From Archangium lipolyticum (GTDB taxonomy: Bacteria > Myxococcota > Myxococcia > Myxococcales > Myxococcaceae), in assembly GCF_024623785.1 (NCBI RefSeq), contig NZ_JANKBZ010000001.1:620001-684000 (forward strand): a stretch of DNA of 64,000 nt. Reading direction: 5' to 3'. Position 1 is the stretch's first letter. The number at the start of each line of letters is the position of its first letter. The notes beneath the pieces were generated by a model. It made no database searches, was not told the origin of the DNA, and was given only the letters and a program-made list of their open reading frames with translations. The translations under genes and the position numbers were made by a program. This document shows, piece by piece, positions 44,350 through 53,205 of this stretch.

Positions 44350-45666
44350 CTACAGCAATACCCCGGGCCCCTCCTCGATGCGGATGAGCTGGGTGGGCGC
44401 ACGTGTGCTGCTCAGCGAGTCGATCCACCGCACCGCGGCGATCACATCCGCCTCGCGCGTGTCGTGGGTGAAGACGACGATGGTGGCGTGGGTGTCCTGG
44501 GGACGCGGGGGGCGCTGGAGCACCGAATTGATGCTCACCCCCTTCTCACCCAGCACGCTGGCGATGCGGCCCAGCACACCCGGCTCGTCGCTGACGGAGA
44601 AGCGCAGGTACATGGGCCCGCGGCGCTCGCCGGAGGGCAGCAGGGGCACCTCCTGCACGTGCGGCGCACACGGCAGCGGCAGACGTCCGGAGACACCCGC
44701 CAGGAGGTTGCGGCAGGTGTCGATGATGTCCGACACCACCGCGCTGCCCGTGGGCATGTCCCCGGCACCGCGGCCCGAGTAGAGCGAGGCCCCGAGCGCC
44801 ACGGACTGGAGCAGCACCGCGTTGAAGGCACTGCGCACGTCCGCCAGGGGGCTCGCGGCGGGGATGAAGGCCGGGTGCACGCGCACGTCCATGCCGTCGG
44901 GAGCGCGGCGCGCCCGGGCGAGCAGCTTGAGGACATAGCCCGCCTCGCGTCCGTAGGAGATGTCCACGGGGGTGAGGCTGGTGATGCCCTCCACGAGGAT
45001 GGACTCGGGGGACACGCGCGCGGAGAAGGCCAGCGAGGCCAGCAGGCACAGCTTCTGCGCCGCGTCCATGCCGCTCACGTCGAACGTGGGATCGGCCTCC
45101 GCGTAGCCGAGCTCCTGCGCGCGCTTGAGCGCGTCCCCGTACGCGGCACCCTCGTCCGCCATGGCCGAGAGGATGAAGTTGGTGGTGCCGTTGACGATGC
45201 CGGTGAGCGACTCCACCCGATCCGACGCGAGCGCCTCGCGCAGCGTGCGGATGATGGGGATGCCACCACAGACGGCGCCCTCGAAGTGCACGTCCACCCC
45301 GCGCGCCAGCGCCTGCGAGAAGAGCGCCTCGCCATGCGAGGACAGCAGCGCCTTGTTCGCCGTCACCACGTGGCGGCCCGAGGCGATGGCCTGCTCGAGG
45401 TACTCGCGCGAGGGATCCAGTCCACCCATCAGCTCCACCACCACCGAGACCTCGGGATCATTCAGGATCGTCTTGATGTCCTGGGTGATGAGCGAGGCGG
45501 GCACGTCCTCGGGCCGCGACTTGCCCGGGGTGCGCACCAGCACGTGGCGCACGCGGACGCGCGCCCCCAGACGCCGCTCGATGTCCTTCGCGTGGTTGGC
45601 GAGGATCCGGTACGTCCCCAGTCCCACGTTGCCCAGTCCCAGCAGGGCGATGCCGATCTCCTTCAT
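44350..45666 (-). CDS. hom: Homoserine dehydrogenase with C-terminal ACT domain
   Basis: A 438-residue enzyme that reduces aspartate semialdehyde to homoserine, a branch point for threonine, methionine and isoleucine. The NAD(P) fold opens the protein (IGIALLGLGNVGLGTYRIL). Further marks are VVELMGGLDPSREYL, TANKALL, and the catalytic block GAVCGGIPIIRTL, GIVNGTTNFIL and EADPTFDVSG, with the conserved Lys/Asp set. The C-terminal ~90 residues form an ACT regulatory domain (LRFSVSDEPGVLGRIASVLG), so feedback by threonine is likely. It starts 17 bases after the stop of the small lipoprotein gene. Confidence 0.96.
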   Translation of the reverse strand: MKEIGIALLGLGNVGLGTYRILANHAKDIERRLGARVRVRHVLVRTPGKSRPEDVPASLITQDIKTILNDPEVSVVVELMGGLDPSREYLEQAIASGRHVVTANKALLSSHGEALFSQALARGVDVHFEGAVCGGIPIIRTLREALASDRVESLTGIVNGTTNFILSAMADEGAAYGDALKRAQELGYAEADPTFDVSGMDAAQKLCLLASLAFSARVSPESILVEGITSLTPVDISYGREAGYVLKLLARARRAPDGMDVRVHPAFIPAASPLADVRSAFNAVLLQSVALGASLYSGRGAGDMPTGSAVVSDIIDTCRNLLAGVSGRLPLPCAPHVQEVPLLPSGERRGPMYLRFSVSDEPGVLGRIASVLGEKGVSINSVLQRPPRPQDTHATIVVFTHDTREADVIAAVRWIDSLSSTRAPTQLIRIEEGPGVLL

Positions 45667-45683
45667 GTCCCTCTCCCCTGTTC

Positions 45684-46283
45684 TCAGTTCCCCGAGTCTC
45701 GCAGCTTATAGGATGCCAGCTCCAACCACGTCTGCGGCAGGCGCTCCCCGTTGGCCTTCTCGGCGGACACCTCCACGCGCACCAGTCCCACGCCCTCCGC
45801 GAAGGTGAACGCGTTCACCAGCGTGGTGCTCGCATCCACCCGGTTGCGCGCCTCCACCCGCACGCAGTGGTTGAACGAACCGGCCGGCGACTCACAGGGC
45901 ACTCCCGCCTGGAGGATGCGGTAGCGCTCGGTGGAGGACACGGACACCACGTTGGTCCACTGGGTGCCCTCGGAGAGCGGCCCGCGCAGCAGGTAGCGCT
46001 TTTGATCGCGCACGCCAAAGCCGTCCACGGTGAGCTGCCCACCCTGGCTGTCGTGGAAGTACCCGTCCTCCTCCTTGAGCACCTCCACGTCCACGGTCCG
46101 GTCCGTCCGGCCGTTGATCCGGTACGTCCAGCGGTTGCCCACCGCCAGCGGGTAGTACGCGGACAGGGACTCGGAGGGACGGGCCTCCCCGGACTCGGGC
46201 ACCTGCTGCCGGCTCGCGCATGCGCCAGCACCCACCAGCGCGGCCCCGAGCCCCAACCGTACGACGACAGACGAGAGCTTCAT
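45684..46283 (-). CDS. Small lipoprotein, hypothetical
   Basis: A 199-residue lipoprotein with signal MKLSSVVVRLGLGAALVGAG and a Cys at the lipobox (GAC). The mature part starts with a Ser/Pro/Glu-rich linker, then a beta-rich domain beginning YYPLAVGNRWTYRINGRTD, a start seen in many bacterial beta-barrel-like lipoproteins of unknown role. A later EGTQWTNVVSVSSTERYRI and GSFNHCVRVEARNRV form paired strands, with two cysteines (C in GVPCES and FNHC) that may bond. It is between two leftward genes: three bases after the HEAT lipoprotein and 17 before hom. Confidence 0.8.
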   Translation of the reverse strand: MKLSSVVVRLGLGAALVGAGACASRQQVPESGEARPSESLSAYYPLAVGNRWTYRINGRTDRTVDVEVLKEEDGYFHDSQGGQLTVDGFGVRDQKRYLLRGPLSEGTQWTNVVSVSSTERYRILQAGVPCESPAGSFNHCVRVEARNRVDASTTLVNAFTFAEGVGLVRVEVSAEKANGERLPQTWLELASYKLRDSGN

Positions 46284-46286
46284 GTG

Positions 46287-47198
46287 TCAGTGTTCCGCGC
46301 GGTCCGTGCCGCGCGCCTCCGGAGTGGCGAGCTTGTGTGCTGCGTAGAGCGTGTCCAGCGCCTGCTGCGCCGCGGCCTGGACGTCCGGCTGGTCGTGCCC
46401 CTGGGCCACCGTGAAGAGGTACGCCTCCGCCTCCGTGCCGCCGATCTCCCCGATGGCGAAGACCACCTCCTGCACGAAGCCGATCTCCCGATCCTTCACC
46501 AGCTCGATGAGCGCGGGAACGGCCGCGCGCGCCTTCATCTCCACCAGCGCCCCGATGGCCTGGCGCACCGTCTGCGCGTCCTCTTCCTGCAACTGGCGGA
46601 TGAGCAGCGGCGCCGCCGCGGGGTTGCGCCGGTCCGCGAGCACGCGCAGGGCGAACTCGCGCACCCGCTCGTCCTGGGACTGCAGATCAATCAGCAGCGC
46701 CGCGTCGTCCCGGTCCGCCGCCACCATCTGCAGCGAAGCGGCCTCGGCCACCTGGGCCAGGGCCCGCCGGAGTGCCTCGCGCAGGGCCTTGCGCCGGGCC
46801 TCCGGCTGCTTGCCCTCCACCCGCACCTCACCGATGCCCACCACCTGGTAGCGCTGAACGGACTCCGGCCCGCGCCGCTCCAGCGACAGCGAGGCCCCCA
46901 CCTCGGCGAAGGTGTACGTGCCACCATCCTTGAGCGACTCGCGCGTGAAGGGCAGCTCGAGCGAAAACGACCACGCCCCCTTCGCGCGCTTGCCCTCCTC
47001 GAGCAGCTCGAAGCGGCGGCTGTCGCGCAGCATGCCGGTGAAGAGCTCCTGGATGTCCGACGCGCTCCAGGCGAGCAGTCCGTTGTCCACCACCGTCGCG
47101 CCCTTGAGCGTGACGTGCTCCACCGGAAGGCGTGACTCCCGGGAACGGCAGGCGCCGAGCGACAGGGCCACCAGGACGATGAGCAGGCCGGGCTTCAT
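46287..47198 (-). CDS. HEAT-repeat lipoprotein, hypothetical
   Basis: A 303-residue lipoprotein with lipobox LGAC (MKPGLLIVLVALSLGACRS). Residues ~25-145 are a mixed alpha-beta domain, and residues ~150-285 are HEAT-like helical pairs (for example VREFALRVLADRRNPAAAPL then LLIRQLQEEDAQTVRQAIGA). HEAT repeats usually bind other proteins, here in the periplasm or at the outer membrane. It is three bases ahead of the 45684 lipoprotein, so the two should be co-expressed with hom. No function was recognised. Confidence 0.8.
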   Translation of the reverse strand: MKPGLLIVLVALSLGACRSRESRLPVEHVTLKGATVVDNGLLAWSASDIQELFTGMLRDSRRFELLEEGKRAKGAWSFSLELPFTRESLKDGGTYTFAEVGASLSLERRGPESVQRYQVVGIGEVRVEGKQPEARRKALREALRRALAQVAEAASLQMVAADRDDAALLIDLQSQDERVREFALRVLADRRNPAAAPLLIRQLQEEDAQTVRQAIGALVEMKARAAVPALIELVKDREIGFVQEVVFAIGEIGGTEAEAYLFTVAQGHDQPDVQAAAQQALDTLYAAHKLATPEARGTDRAEH

Positions 47199-47262
47199 AC
47201 CGGCCTACCCTAACCCACTCCCCACGCTCGCGCTCCCCTCACTCGAAGGGAGCCCGTGAACG

Positions 47263-49476
47263 TCAGGCCGTTCCGCCCTCCGGCGAGCCGCTCCCCGAGG
47301 GAGGAGGCTCATCGGAGGGCGCCGGCTCCGTCGAGGGCGCACGGGCCCCCTCGGCGACCGACTCCGCCTTCTCGGCGGCTACCCGGGCGTACTCCTCCGC
47401 GGCGGTGCGCTGGGCCTCGGCCGGCGCGGCGCTCTCGACGCTCGGGAAGGGCGTCTGCCACTCGGCGGCGGTCCTCATGCCCTCACCCGGGGTCGACGTG
47501 GCCTCGGACACGGAGGGCTCGGCTCCAACCCCGGCGGCGGTGGCGGCGGCCTCTGGAGAGGCCTCGGCGACGGCTCCGGCGATGACGGCCCCCTCGGCAG
47601 AGATCACCCCCGCGGCGGCGGCGGCTCCCTCGGCGGCGACGACGGCCTCACCCGGCGTTCCCGGGGTCGTCCCCGGTGCCCCCGGAGCGGCCTCGGCGCC
47701 CTCGGGTCCACGGCCACCCCGGCCGCGACGGCCCCGGCGGCGGCGGCGGCGGCGCTTGCGCTCACCCGCGGCCGCGCCCTCGCCCGGAGTGGCCCCCTCG
47801 GCGGGCTGGCCACCCACGAAGGCGTTCGCCGCCTCCAGATCCTCGTCCTCGCCCTCCTCGTCCTCACCCTCCTCGCCCTGCTCCTCCTCGGAGAGGCCCG
47901 TGGGGGCCGCGGCCTCGGTGGGCGCGACGGCGGGCGACGCGGGCTTCTCCGCGCCCTCGGCACGGGCCTGCTCACGGGCCATCCGCTCGCGGCGGCGCTC
48001 CTCGCGGCGTTCCTCACGCTCGCGCTGACGCTCCTCGCGGCGCTGCTCGCGACGCTTCTGGCCCTCCTCGTCGGCCTCGGCGGGCGCGGCGGCGGCGCGG
48101 GTCTCCGTCTCCTCGCCTCCCTCGTCCTCCTCGCGGGCCTGCTTCTCGCGCTGGCGCTCCTCGCGGCGCTTCTGGGCCTCGTCGGCCTCCAGCTTCGCCA
48201 CCTCGAAGAAGCGCTCGTCCAGGTCGTACAGCTCCACCGTGGTGACGGTCACCGCGGCCTTGGCCTCGAGGAACTTCTCGCCGAGCGCGTCACCGCACCA
48301 CAGCATCACCAGCGAGCCACTCGCCTGGGCCTCGGTGCGGGCGTCGCCGCGCACGTCCCCGGCGCACGCCAGCAGACCCACCTGGGCCGAGTAGTGGCCA
48401 AGGTCCTTGCGCAGCTCCTGCACCGCCTTGCGGTCCAGCGAAGGCGTGCCCTTGAGCATGCGGATGGCGAAGCGCAGGTCCACGCTGCCCTCGCGCTTGC
48501 GGGCGGTGAGCAGCGGGCCCTCCTTGGAGCGCTTGGCCACCTTCAGCTCGCGGAAGCCCAGCGCGTGCATCATCTTCACGACGGACTTCTCGAAGGTGCC
48601 CACGTCCAGCTCGCCGAGGCGCTTGCGCACCGCGCGAGCCACGGCCTTGCGCGCGTCCTTGAGCGCCGTGCGTGCCGTCGTCAGCAGCGCGGCATCGGCC
48701 TGGGCCTCGGGGCTGGCGGCGGCGGCCGCACCGGCCCTGGGCAGCACCGGGCGCCCGTCCTCGAGCGGAATCCCCAGCGCGGCGGCGAAGGCGGCCTGCA
48801 GCTCCAGCGGCGGCGCCTCGCTCGGCGCACCGGCGCGCTCCAGCGTCACCTCTCCGTTCGTGAGGGCGAACTGGGGCCGGCGGCCCGCGTCGATCCGGCG
48901 CTGGTTGTCCTCCAGCAGCGCGGTGAGCAGCCCCTCCACCGTGGTGTCCTCGGCGGCCAGCTCCTTGGTCTTGATCTGCTCCAGGAGCTGCTCCGGGCGC
49001 AGCGACTGCTCGCCCTCACTGAGGATTTCGAACACCACCTCCGGCATGGGCGGGAAGCGGCGGCGGCGGCCACCCCGACCCTCCTCCTCGTCCTCCCGGC
49101 GGCGCTGCTTGCGCTCACTGCCCCGGCCCGCGACCCGCACGTTGTCCGTGCGCGGCTCCGGGTGGCGCTCGGTCGGCCGCAAGGGCGGCAGACTGTCCTC
49201 TGGATGCGCCTCCATCACCCCCGTCTGGGCCAGCGCCTCGACATCCTCCGGCAGCGCCCAGTCGGCGAGCGCGAAGGTATCCTTGGCGGTGACCACCACC
49301 TTGCGATCGCGCGTCCGGCGGGCCATCGCCGCGAGCCGCGACAGCATCGTCAGCTCGGGCGTCTTACCCACGTGGGACAGCAGATTCTGGGCGATCGACT
49401 TCTCGGTGATCTCGAGGAAGGTGAGGGGACGTCCTTCGCTCTCCAGCACACGGAGGGCGGCCTCATAAAAAGTCAT
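47263..49476 (-). CDS. Double HARE-HTH protein with Mrr/restriction-endonuclease-like core and basic disordered tail
   Basis: A predicted 737-residue protein from ATG 49476, with GGGGA upstream; an extra eight-residue leader is excluded. Residues 1-~75 are a HARE winged helix (MTFYEAALRVLESEGRPLTF and on). Residues ~144-214 look like a second one. Residues ~290-425 resemble an Mrr-type nuclease fold: FEKSVVKMMHALGF, GSVDLRF with Asp333, a central region to Lys342, and VGLLACAGDVRGDARTEAQA with SLVMLW. The usual acidic-x-Lys pair reads IRMLKG, so activity is doubtful. After that come a Glu/Arg-rich helix (~430-520), an acidic stretch, a run of eight Arg with Gly/Arg repeats (~575-590), and a long Ala/Glu/Pro tail. 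HARE modules have been proposed to read modified DNA. A strong promoter precedes it. Confidence 0.8.
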   Translation of the reverse strand: MTFYEAALRVLESEGRPLTFLEITEKSIAQNLLSHVGKTPELTMLSRLAAMARRTRDRKVVVTAKDTFALADWALPEDVEALAQTGVMEAHPEDSLPPLRPTERHPEPRTDNVRVAGRGSERKQRRREDEEEGRGGRRRRFPPMPEVVFEILSEGEQSLRPEQLLEQIKTKELAAEDTTVEGLLTALLEDNQRRIDAGRRPQFALTNGEVTLERAGAPSEAPPLELQAAFAAALGIPLEDGRPVLPRAGAAAAASPEAQADAALLTTARTALKDARKAVARAVRKRLGELDVGTFEKSVVKMMHALGFRELKVAKRSKEGPLLTARKREGSVDLRFAIRMLKGTPSLDRKAVQELRKDLGHYSAQVGLLACAGDVRGDARTEAQASGSLVMLWCGDALGEKFLEAKAAVTVTTVELYDLDERFFEVAKLEADEAQKRREERQREKQAREEDEGGEETETRAAAAPAEADEEGQKRREQRREERQREREERREERRRERMAREQARAEGAEKPASPAVAPTEAAAPTGLSEEEQGEEGEDEEGEDEDLEAANAFVGGQPAEGATPGEGAAAGERKRRRRRRRGRRGRGGRGPEGAEAAPGAPGTTPGTPGEAVVAAEGAAAAAGVISAEGAVIAGAVAEASPEAAATAAGVGAEPSVSEATSTPGEGMRTAAEWQTPFPSVESAAPAEAQRTAAEEYARVAAEKAESVAEGARAPSTEPAPSDEPPPSGSGSPEGGTA

Positions 49477-49534
49477 CGGCGATTCCCCAATAAAATCCAA
49501 CGGTTACAAAAATGTAGGTCCGTATAGGCGGCGG

Positions 49535-49564
49535 ATGCTAGCCATCGCTATTCTGGCTTGTCAA
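49535..49564 (-). promoter_or_regulatory. Sigma-70 promoter of the HARE-HTH gene
   Basis: On the minus strand TTGACA (49559-49564, consensus), 18 bases, and TAGCAT (49535-49540). It gives a leader of about 50 bases, unusually AT-rich for this window. This is the best promoter by eye in the window. Confidence 0.6.
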
Positions 49565-49578
49565 CGAATGGGGAAGGG

Positions 49579-51765
49579 ATGATCCGCTTTCGCATCGGAC
49601 ATCGGTGGAAGCGCGAACCCGCGGACCCGCCGCACGATTCCGTCGCGCTCGAGCTTGACGGGGTGAATCTGCTGCCGGGCGCGGTCGAGGAATCGCTCGC
49701 GGAGACGGTCCCGGCGCTGGTGGAGGCCGTGGCCGCGCTGTACGCGGGAGGCCGGAGGCTCGCGCAGGTGTCGCTGGCGGAGGCGCACCTGGAGCTGGTG
49801 CTGCGACGTTCAGGAGCGGACATCGAGCTACAGGTGGCGAGCCTGTCGCGGCCGGCCCGGCTGCTGCGGCCGCCGTTGCGGGTGGACGCGGAGGAGCTGG
49901 CCGAGGCGGCCCGGGAGTGCGGCCAGGACTTCCTGGGGGAGCTCCGGCGGGTGGCCCCCCGGAGGCTGACCAAGGCCCACGAGCAGGGGCTGGAGCGGGC
50001 GCTGGGGCAGCTGGAGGGGGCGTTCCACCCCCCGGAGGAGCTGAAGCCCCAGCCCTTCACCCGGCGTGTGGCCCCCCCTACCCTGCCCGGCTTCGGCTTC
50101 GCGCTGGACGACCCGGATGACGTGCTGCGGCGCTCGGCGAGGGAGAAGGGCCCGGCGCTGGCCTCGCTGCTGTGCCCGGGAGAGGTGTGGCTGACGCTGC
50201 CGGAGCGCCCGGTGGCGTGGCGGGCACTGGGGCCGCCCTTCCTCACCGCGTTGGAGCTGGCGCGGCAGGCGGCGGACCTGGCCCGGGCGGTGGAGCTGGG
50301 CGAGCCGCGCTTCGCCTTCGAGCCCGCGGGCCTCCGGCCGGAGCTGACGTTGGACCTGAAGACGGGACAGGCCCGGCTGGGAGGAGCCACCTTCGCGTTG
50401 TCGGGAGAGGCCCTGGTGGCGGCGATGTACCACCTGGGGCAGGCCCTGGCGGTGGCGCTGTCCGAGCGGGAGCGGGCCCTGTCGAGCAACCCGTACCTGG
50501 TGGAGCTGAGGGATCGCTGCCAGGAGGGACTCTCGCACCTGCGCGGAGCGGTGCAGCCTCCCGAGGAGAGCGGTGCGGCGCTGGCGCGGACGGTGACGTC
50601 TCCGGGGGCCACCCGCCCACTGAAGGTGCCGGGGCGCCTGCGCCGCCTGCGCTTCCAGAACCTGTGGGAGCAACGCAAGCTGTCGGACGCGGACCAGGGG
50701 CGGCTGATGCTGGGGCGCCAGGGGCTGGTGTACTCGTCGCCGCGGATGGCATGCGCCTTCGATCGCAAGGGAGGCAAGCAGCTGTGGCGGCGGGCGGCGA
50801 CCCATGGCGTGGCGGCCTCGACGGACGGCTACAGCCTCGGGGCGAGCGCCGTGCGCATCTGCGGCTTCCAGGGAAAGGGAATCGGCGCGCGCTGGCTGCA
50901 CGACCACGACGGCATGCGCATCGGCCCGGTACTGCTGCGGCAGGACGGGCTGCTGCTCACGCTGTCGGATGATCGGGTCGCCCTGGCCTACAACGAGATG
51001 ACGGGCCGGGAGATGTGGCGCCTGGCGCCTCCGCGCACGCGGCGCAGCCACCTGGGAATCCAGGCCCACCGCGCGCTGCTGGCGACGGACTCGGGGTACC
51101 TGTACGGGTTGGATCTGGCGGATGGACAGGTGCGCTTCCGGGTGAGCGCGTCCCTGCCCTTCCTGGGCCCGCCGGTGCCCTGGGGCCGGCGCTTCGTGGC
51201 CATGCTGGGACAGGGCTCGCACTTCGCCCTGCTGCTGGCGGACGCGCATACCGGCGAGGCGGCCTGGACGTACGAGATGTCGCTCTCCCTGCCCTCGGCG
51301 CCGCTGCCGAGCGGAAAGCGGCTGTACGTGGCCGGAGAGCTCGAGGGCGAAGGCGTGCTGCTGTGCCTCGACGCGACGGGGCAGACGCGGTGGCAGCGGG
51401 CACTGCACATGGGACCAGGGCCGTTCGCGCTGGCGCGGCTGCCGGGCGGAGTGCTGGTGACGTCGGCGCTGGGCGCGGCGGCACGGCTGACCGAGGAGGG
51501 AGAAGTGGAGTGGCGCCTGGGCGCGGCGGGCGAGCAGCTCTCCCGGGCGCTGCCGCCCGTACTCTCACGAGGCGTCGTGCTGGTGGCGGGCGAGCGCGTA
51601 CGCGCGGTGGATCCGGACAGCGGCAACGTGCTCGCGGAGGTGCGGGCCGGAGCGGGGCTGATGGCGCTGCAGGCCGACGCCCAGCTCAACCTCTACTTCC
51701 TGGACGAGCTCGGGACGATCTCCGCGTACAAGCTCGTGTCGCACTTCGCGGTGGTGGAGAATTGA
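49579..51765 (+). CDS. Protein with N-terminal unknown domain and PQQ-like beta-propeller
   Basis: A predicted 728-residue protein. The ATG at 49579 gives MIRFRIGHRWKREP; a TTG at 49558 is possible, and GGGGAAGGG sits directly before the ATG. The first ~330 residues are helical and Leu/Ala/Glu-rich, and I do not recognise them. Residues ~370-720 contain repeated propeller strands of the PQQ-type pattern, such as ACAFDRKGGKQLWRRA, ALAYNEMTGREMWRL, YLYGLDLADGQVRFRV and LCLDATGQTRWQRAL. There is no signal peptide, so this propeller seems to be cytosolic, unlike most. It is divergent from the HARE-HTH gene (102 bases). Function unknown. Confidence 0.8.
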   Translation: MIRFRIGHRWKREPADPPHDSVALELDGVNLLPGAVEESLAETVPALVEAVAALYAGGRRLAQVSLAEAHLELVLRRSGADIELQVASLSRPARLLRPPLRVDAEELAEAARECGQDFLGELRRVAPRRLTKAHEQGLERALGQLEGAFHPPEELKPQPFTRRVAPPTLPGFGFALDDPDDVLRRSAREKGPALASLLCPGEVWLTLPERPVAWRALGPPFLTALELARQAADLARAVELGEPRFAFEPAGLRPELTLDLKTGQARLGGATFALSGEALVAAMYHLGQALAVALSERERALSSNPYLVELRDRCQEGLSHLRGAVQPPEESGAALARTVTSPGATRPLKVPGRLRRLRFQNLWEQRKLSDADQGRLMLGRQGLVYSSPRMACAFDRKGGKQLWRRAATHGVAASTDGYSLGASAVRICGFQGKGIGARWLHDHDGMRIGPVLLRQDGLLLTLSDDRVALAYNEMTGREMWRLAPPRTRRSHLGIQAHRALLATDSGYLYGLDLADGQVRFRVSASLPFLGPPVPWGRRFVAMLGQGSHFALLLADAHTGEAAWTYEMSLSLPSAPLPSGKRLYVAGELEGEGVLLCLDATGQTRWQRALHMGPGPFALARLPGGVLVTSALGAAARLTEEGEVEWRLGAAGEQLSRALPPVLSRGVVLVAGERVRAVDPDSGNVLAEVRAGAGLMALQADAQLNLYFLDELGTISAYKLVSHFAVVEN

Positions 51766-51824
51766 ACCCGGTACGAGGGGATGGAAACCTCGAGCGGAAG
51801 GGCCGCGCGTTGAGCCTCCGCGCG

Positions 51825-51859
51825 CCCTCTCCTCCCCACTCCTTCACCCCCGGGAGAGG
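51825..51859. terminator. Hairpin between convergent genes, related to the 41257 element
   Basis: CCTCTCC (51826-51832) pairs with GGAGAGG (51853-51859) across a 20-base loop. The arm sequence resembles the CCCTCTCCC/GGGAGAGGG element. It lies 60-94 bases after the PQQ-propeller gene in a convergent gap. Confidence 0.45.
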
Positions 51860-51906
51860 ACCATGAACGGCGGATATGCCTGGCGAGGCAAGAACTCCCC
51901 AACGGT

Positions 51907-53169
51907 TCAATCGCTGTGTGCCCGCGCGGGACCCAGTCCCCGCCCCGTGAGGGCACTCGGGGCCACCGAGAGCTGCTCCATGCTGTACTTCGGCAACGCG
52001 CGGAACAGCAGCCAGTCCCCGCTCTCCAGAGGCCCCTTCACCAGCTGCCCGGTGTCGCGCAGCTGCCGGCCGATGGGACTGGAGGTGTCTCCAAGCGCGA
52101 GTTGGAAACCCACCTGCTCCAGCCGTCCGTCGTCCAGCTTCGCCCGGCCTTCCACGTACACGCTGTCCTCGCGGAGGAAGACCCGTGAGGCCCCCTCCAC
52201 CCGGCCGTAGGAGTTGTCCGCGAGGATGAGCTCGAAGTCCTCCTCGCGGAGCACCGAGGGGCAATCCCCGCTCGGGGTGTGGCCCACCACCAGCCGATGG
52301 ATGCCCGAGCGCGCCAGCGTCTCGATGAGGGCCCGTGAGGGCAGGCCGGGATGGTTGACCTCATCGGCCATGCGCCCGTACACCACGCTGGCGGTATTGA
52401 TCCGCTTTCCCGGCGTGGGCGCCTGGTAGGCGATGACCGGCTCCCAGGCAGGAGTACCGCCCGGCTCGAAGCGCCCCTCGGCGAAAGCCTGGAGCTGCTC
52501 GCGGTACCAGCCGTTGAGGGCCTCTCCCCAGGCGTCCACGCCCTCCACCCGGCCTCGCGCCGGCACCACGCCCAGACTGTCCTCGTGCACACCACCGTGA
52601 ACGAAGAGCGTGTTGCCGATGCGGTGCACCAGCTGACAGGCGGTGAGGTAGTCGCGCAGCAGCCCCCCGGGACCGAGATCCTCGAGGAAGCTGTCCACCA
52701 CGTCCTCTTCACTTACCGGCCCGCCGGAGCGCTCCAGCTCTTCCTGGCGGAACTCGAAGGCCCCGCGTGCTCCCATGGTGTTCTCGAAGATCCACCGCAG
52801 GAGCACGGGCCGTGGGGCCTCGCGCATCTCCGCGGGGGTCCGCGCCAGGGGATGACCCCTCAGCTCGCGCACCAGGCGCAGCTTGTTGATGTCCCGGTTG
52901 CCCGCCAGCAGCACCACCTGTGACGGCTGCTGGCGCCAGGCCTCCAGGAGCGTCCGCACCACCCGGCGCCCATCCGGACCCCGGTCGATGGCATCCCCGC
53001 CGAAGACGAACGTCGAGCCCGGCCGCACCACCAACCGCTCCCCTTCGAGCGACACGTGGGGGTTGTCCTGGCAGAAGCTGGTCAGCTTCTCCCAGATCCC
53101 CTCCACGTCCGTGAGGTACGCGACCGGGTGGTCGGACCTGCTCGTTCCCCGTGGGGTCTTCGTCGTCAT
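51907..53169 (-). CDS. Calcineurin-like metallophosphoesterase
   Basis: A 420-residue cytosolic enzyme with the binuclear-metal motifs of the calcineurin-type phosphoesterases: first Asp in AYLTDVEG, GGDAIDRGPDG, GNRDINKL (the GN[HRD] motif), a His in FVHGGVHED, and GHTPSGDC late. The region between the second and third motifs carries an insertion of about 100 residues including DSFLEDLGPGGLLRDYL, and the C-terminal ~90 residues form an extra strand-rich part. A serine/threonine protein phosphatase or nucleotide phosphatase role is possible; the substrate is unknown. It is convergent with the PQQ-propeller gene. Confidence 0.88.
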   Translation of the reverse strand: MTTKTPRGTSRSDHPVAYLTDVEGIWEKLTSFCQDNPHVSLEGERLVVRPGSTFVFGGDAIDRGPDGRRVVRTLLEAWRQQPSQVVLLAGNRDINKLRLVRELRGHPLARTPAEMREAPRPVLLRWIFENTMGARGAFEFRQEELERSGGPVSEEDVVDSFLEDLGPGGLLRDYLTACQLVHRIGNTLFVHGGVHEDSLGVVPARGRVEGVDAWGEALNGWYREQLQAFAEGRFEPGGTPAWEPVIAYQAPTPGKRINTASVVYGRMADEVNHPGLPSRALIETLARSGIHRLVVGHTPSGDCPSVLREEDFELILADNSYGRVEGASRVFLREDSVYVEGRAKLDDGRLEQVGFQLALGDTSSPIGRQLRDTGQLVKGPLESGDWLLFRALPKYSMEQLSVAPSALTGRGLGPARAHSD

Positions 53170-53205
53170 GCGCCAAGGGTAACGGCAGGTCCGCCCTCCC
53201 GCGGA

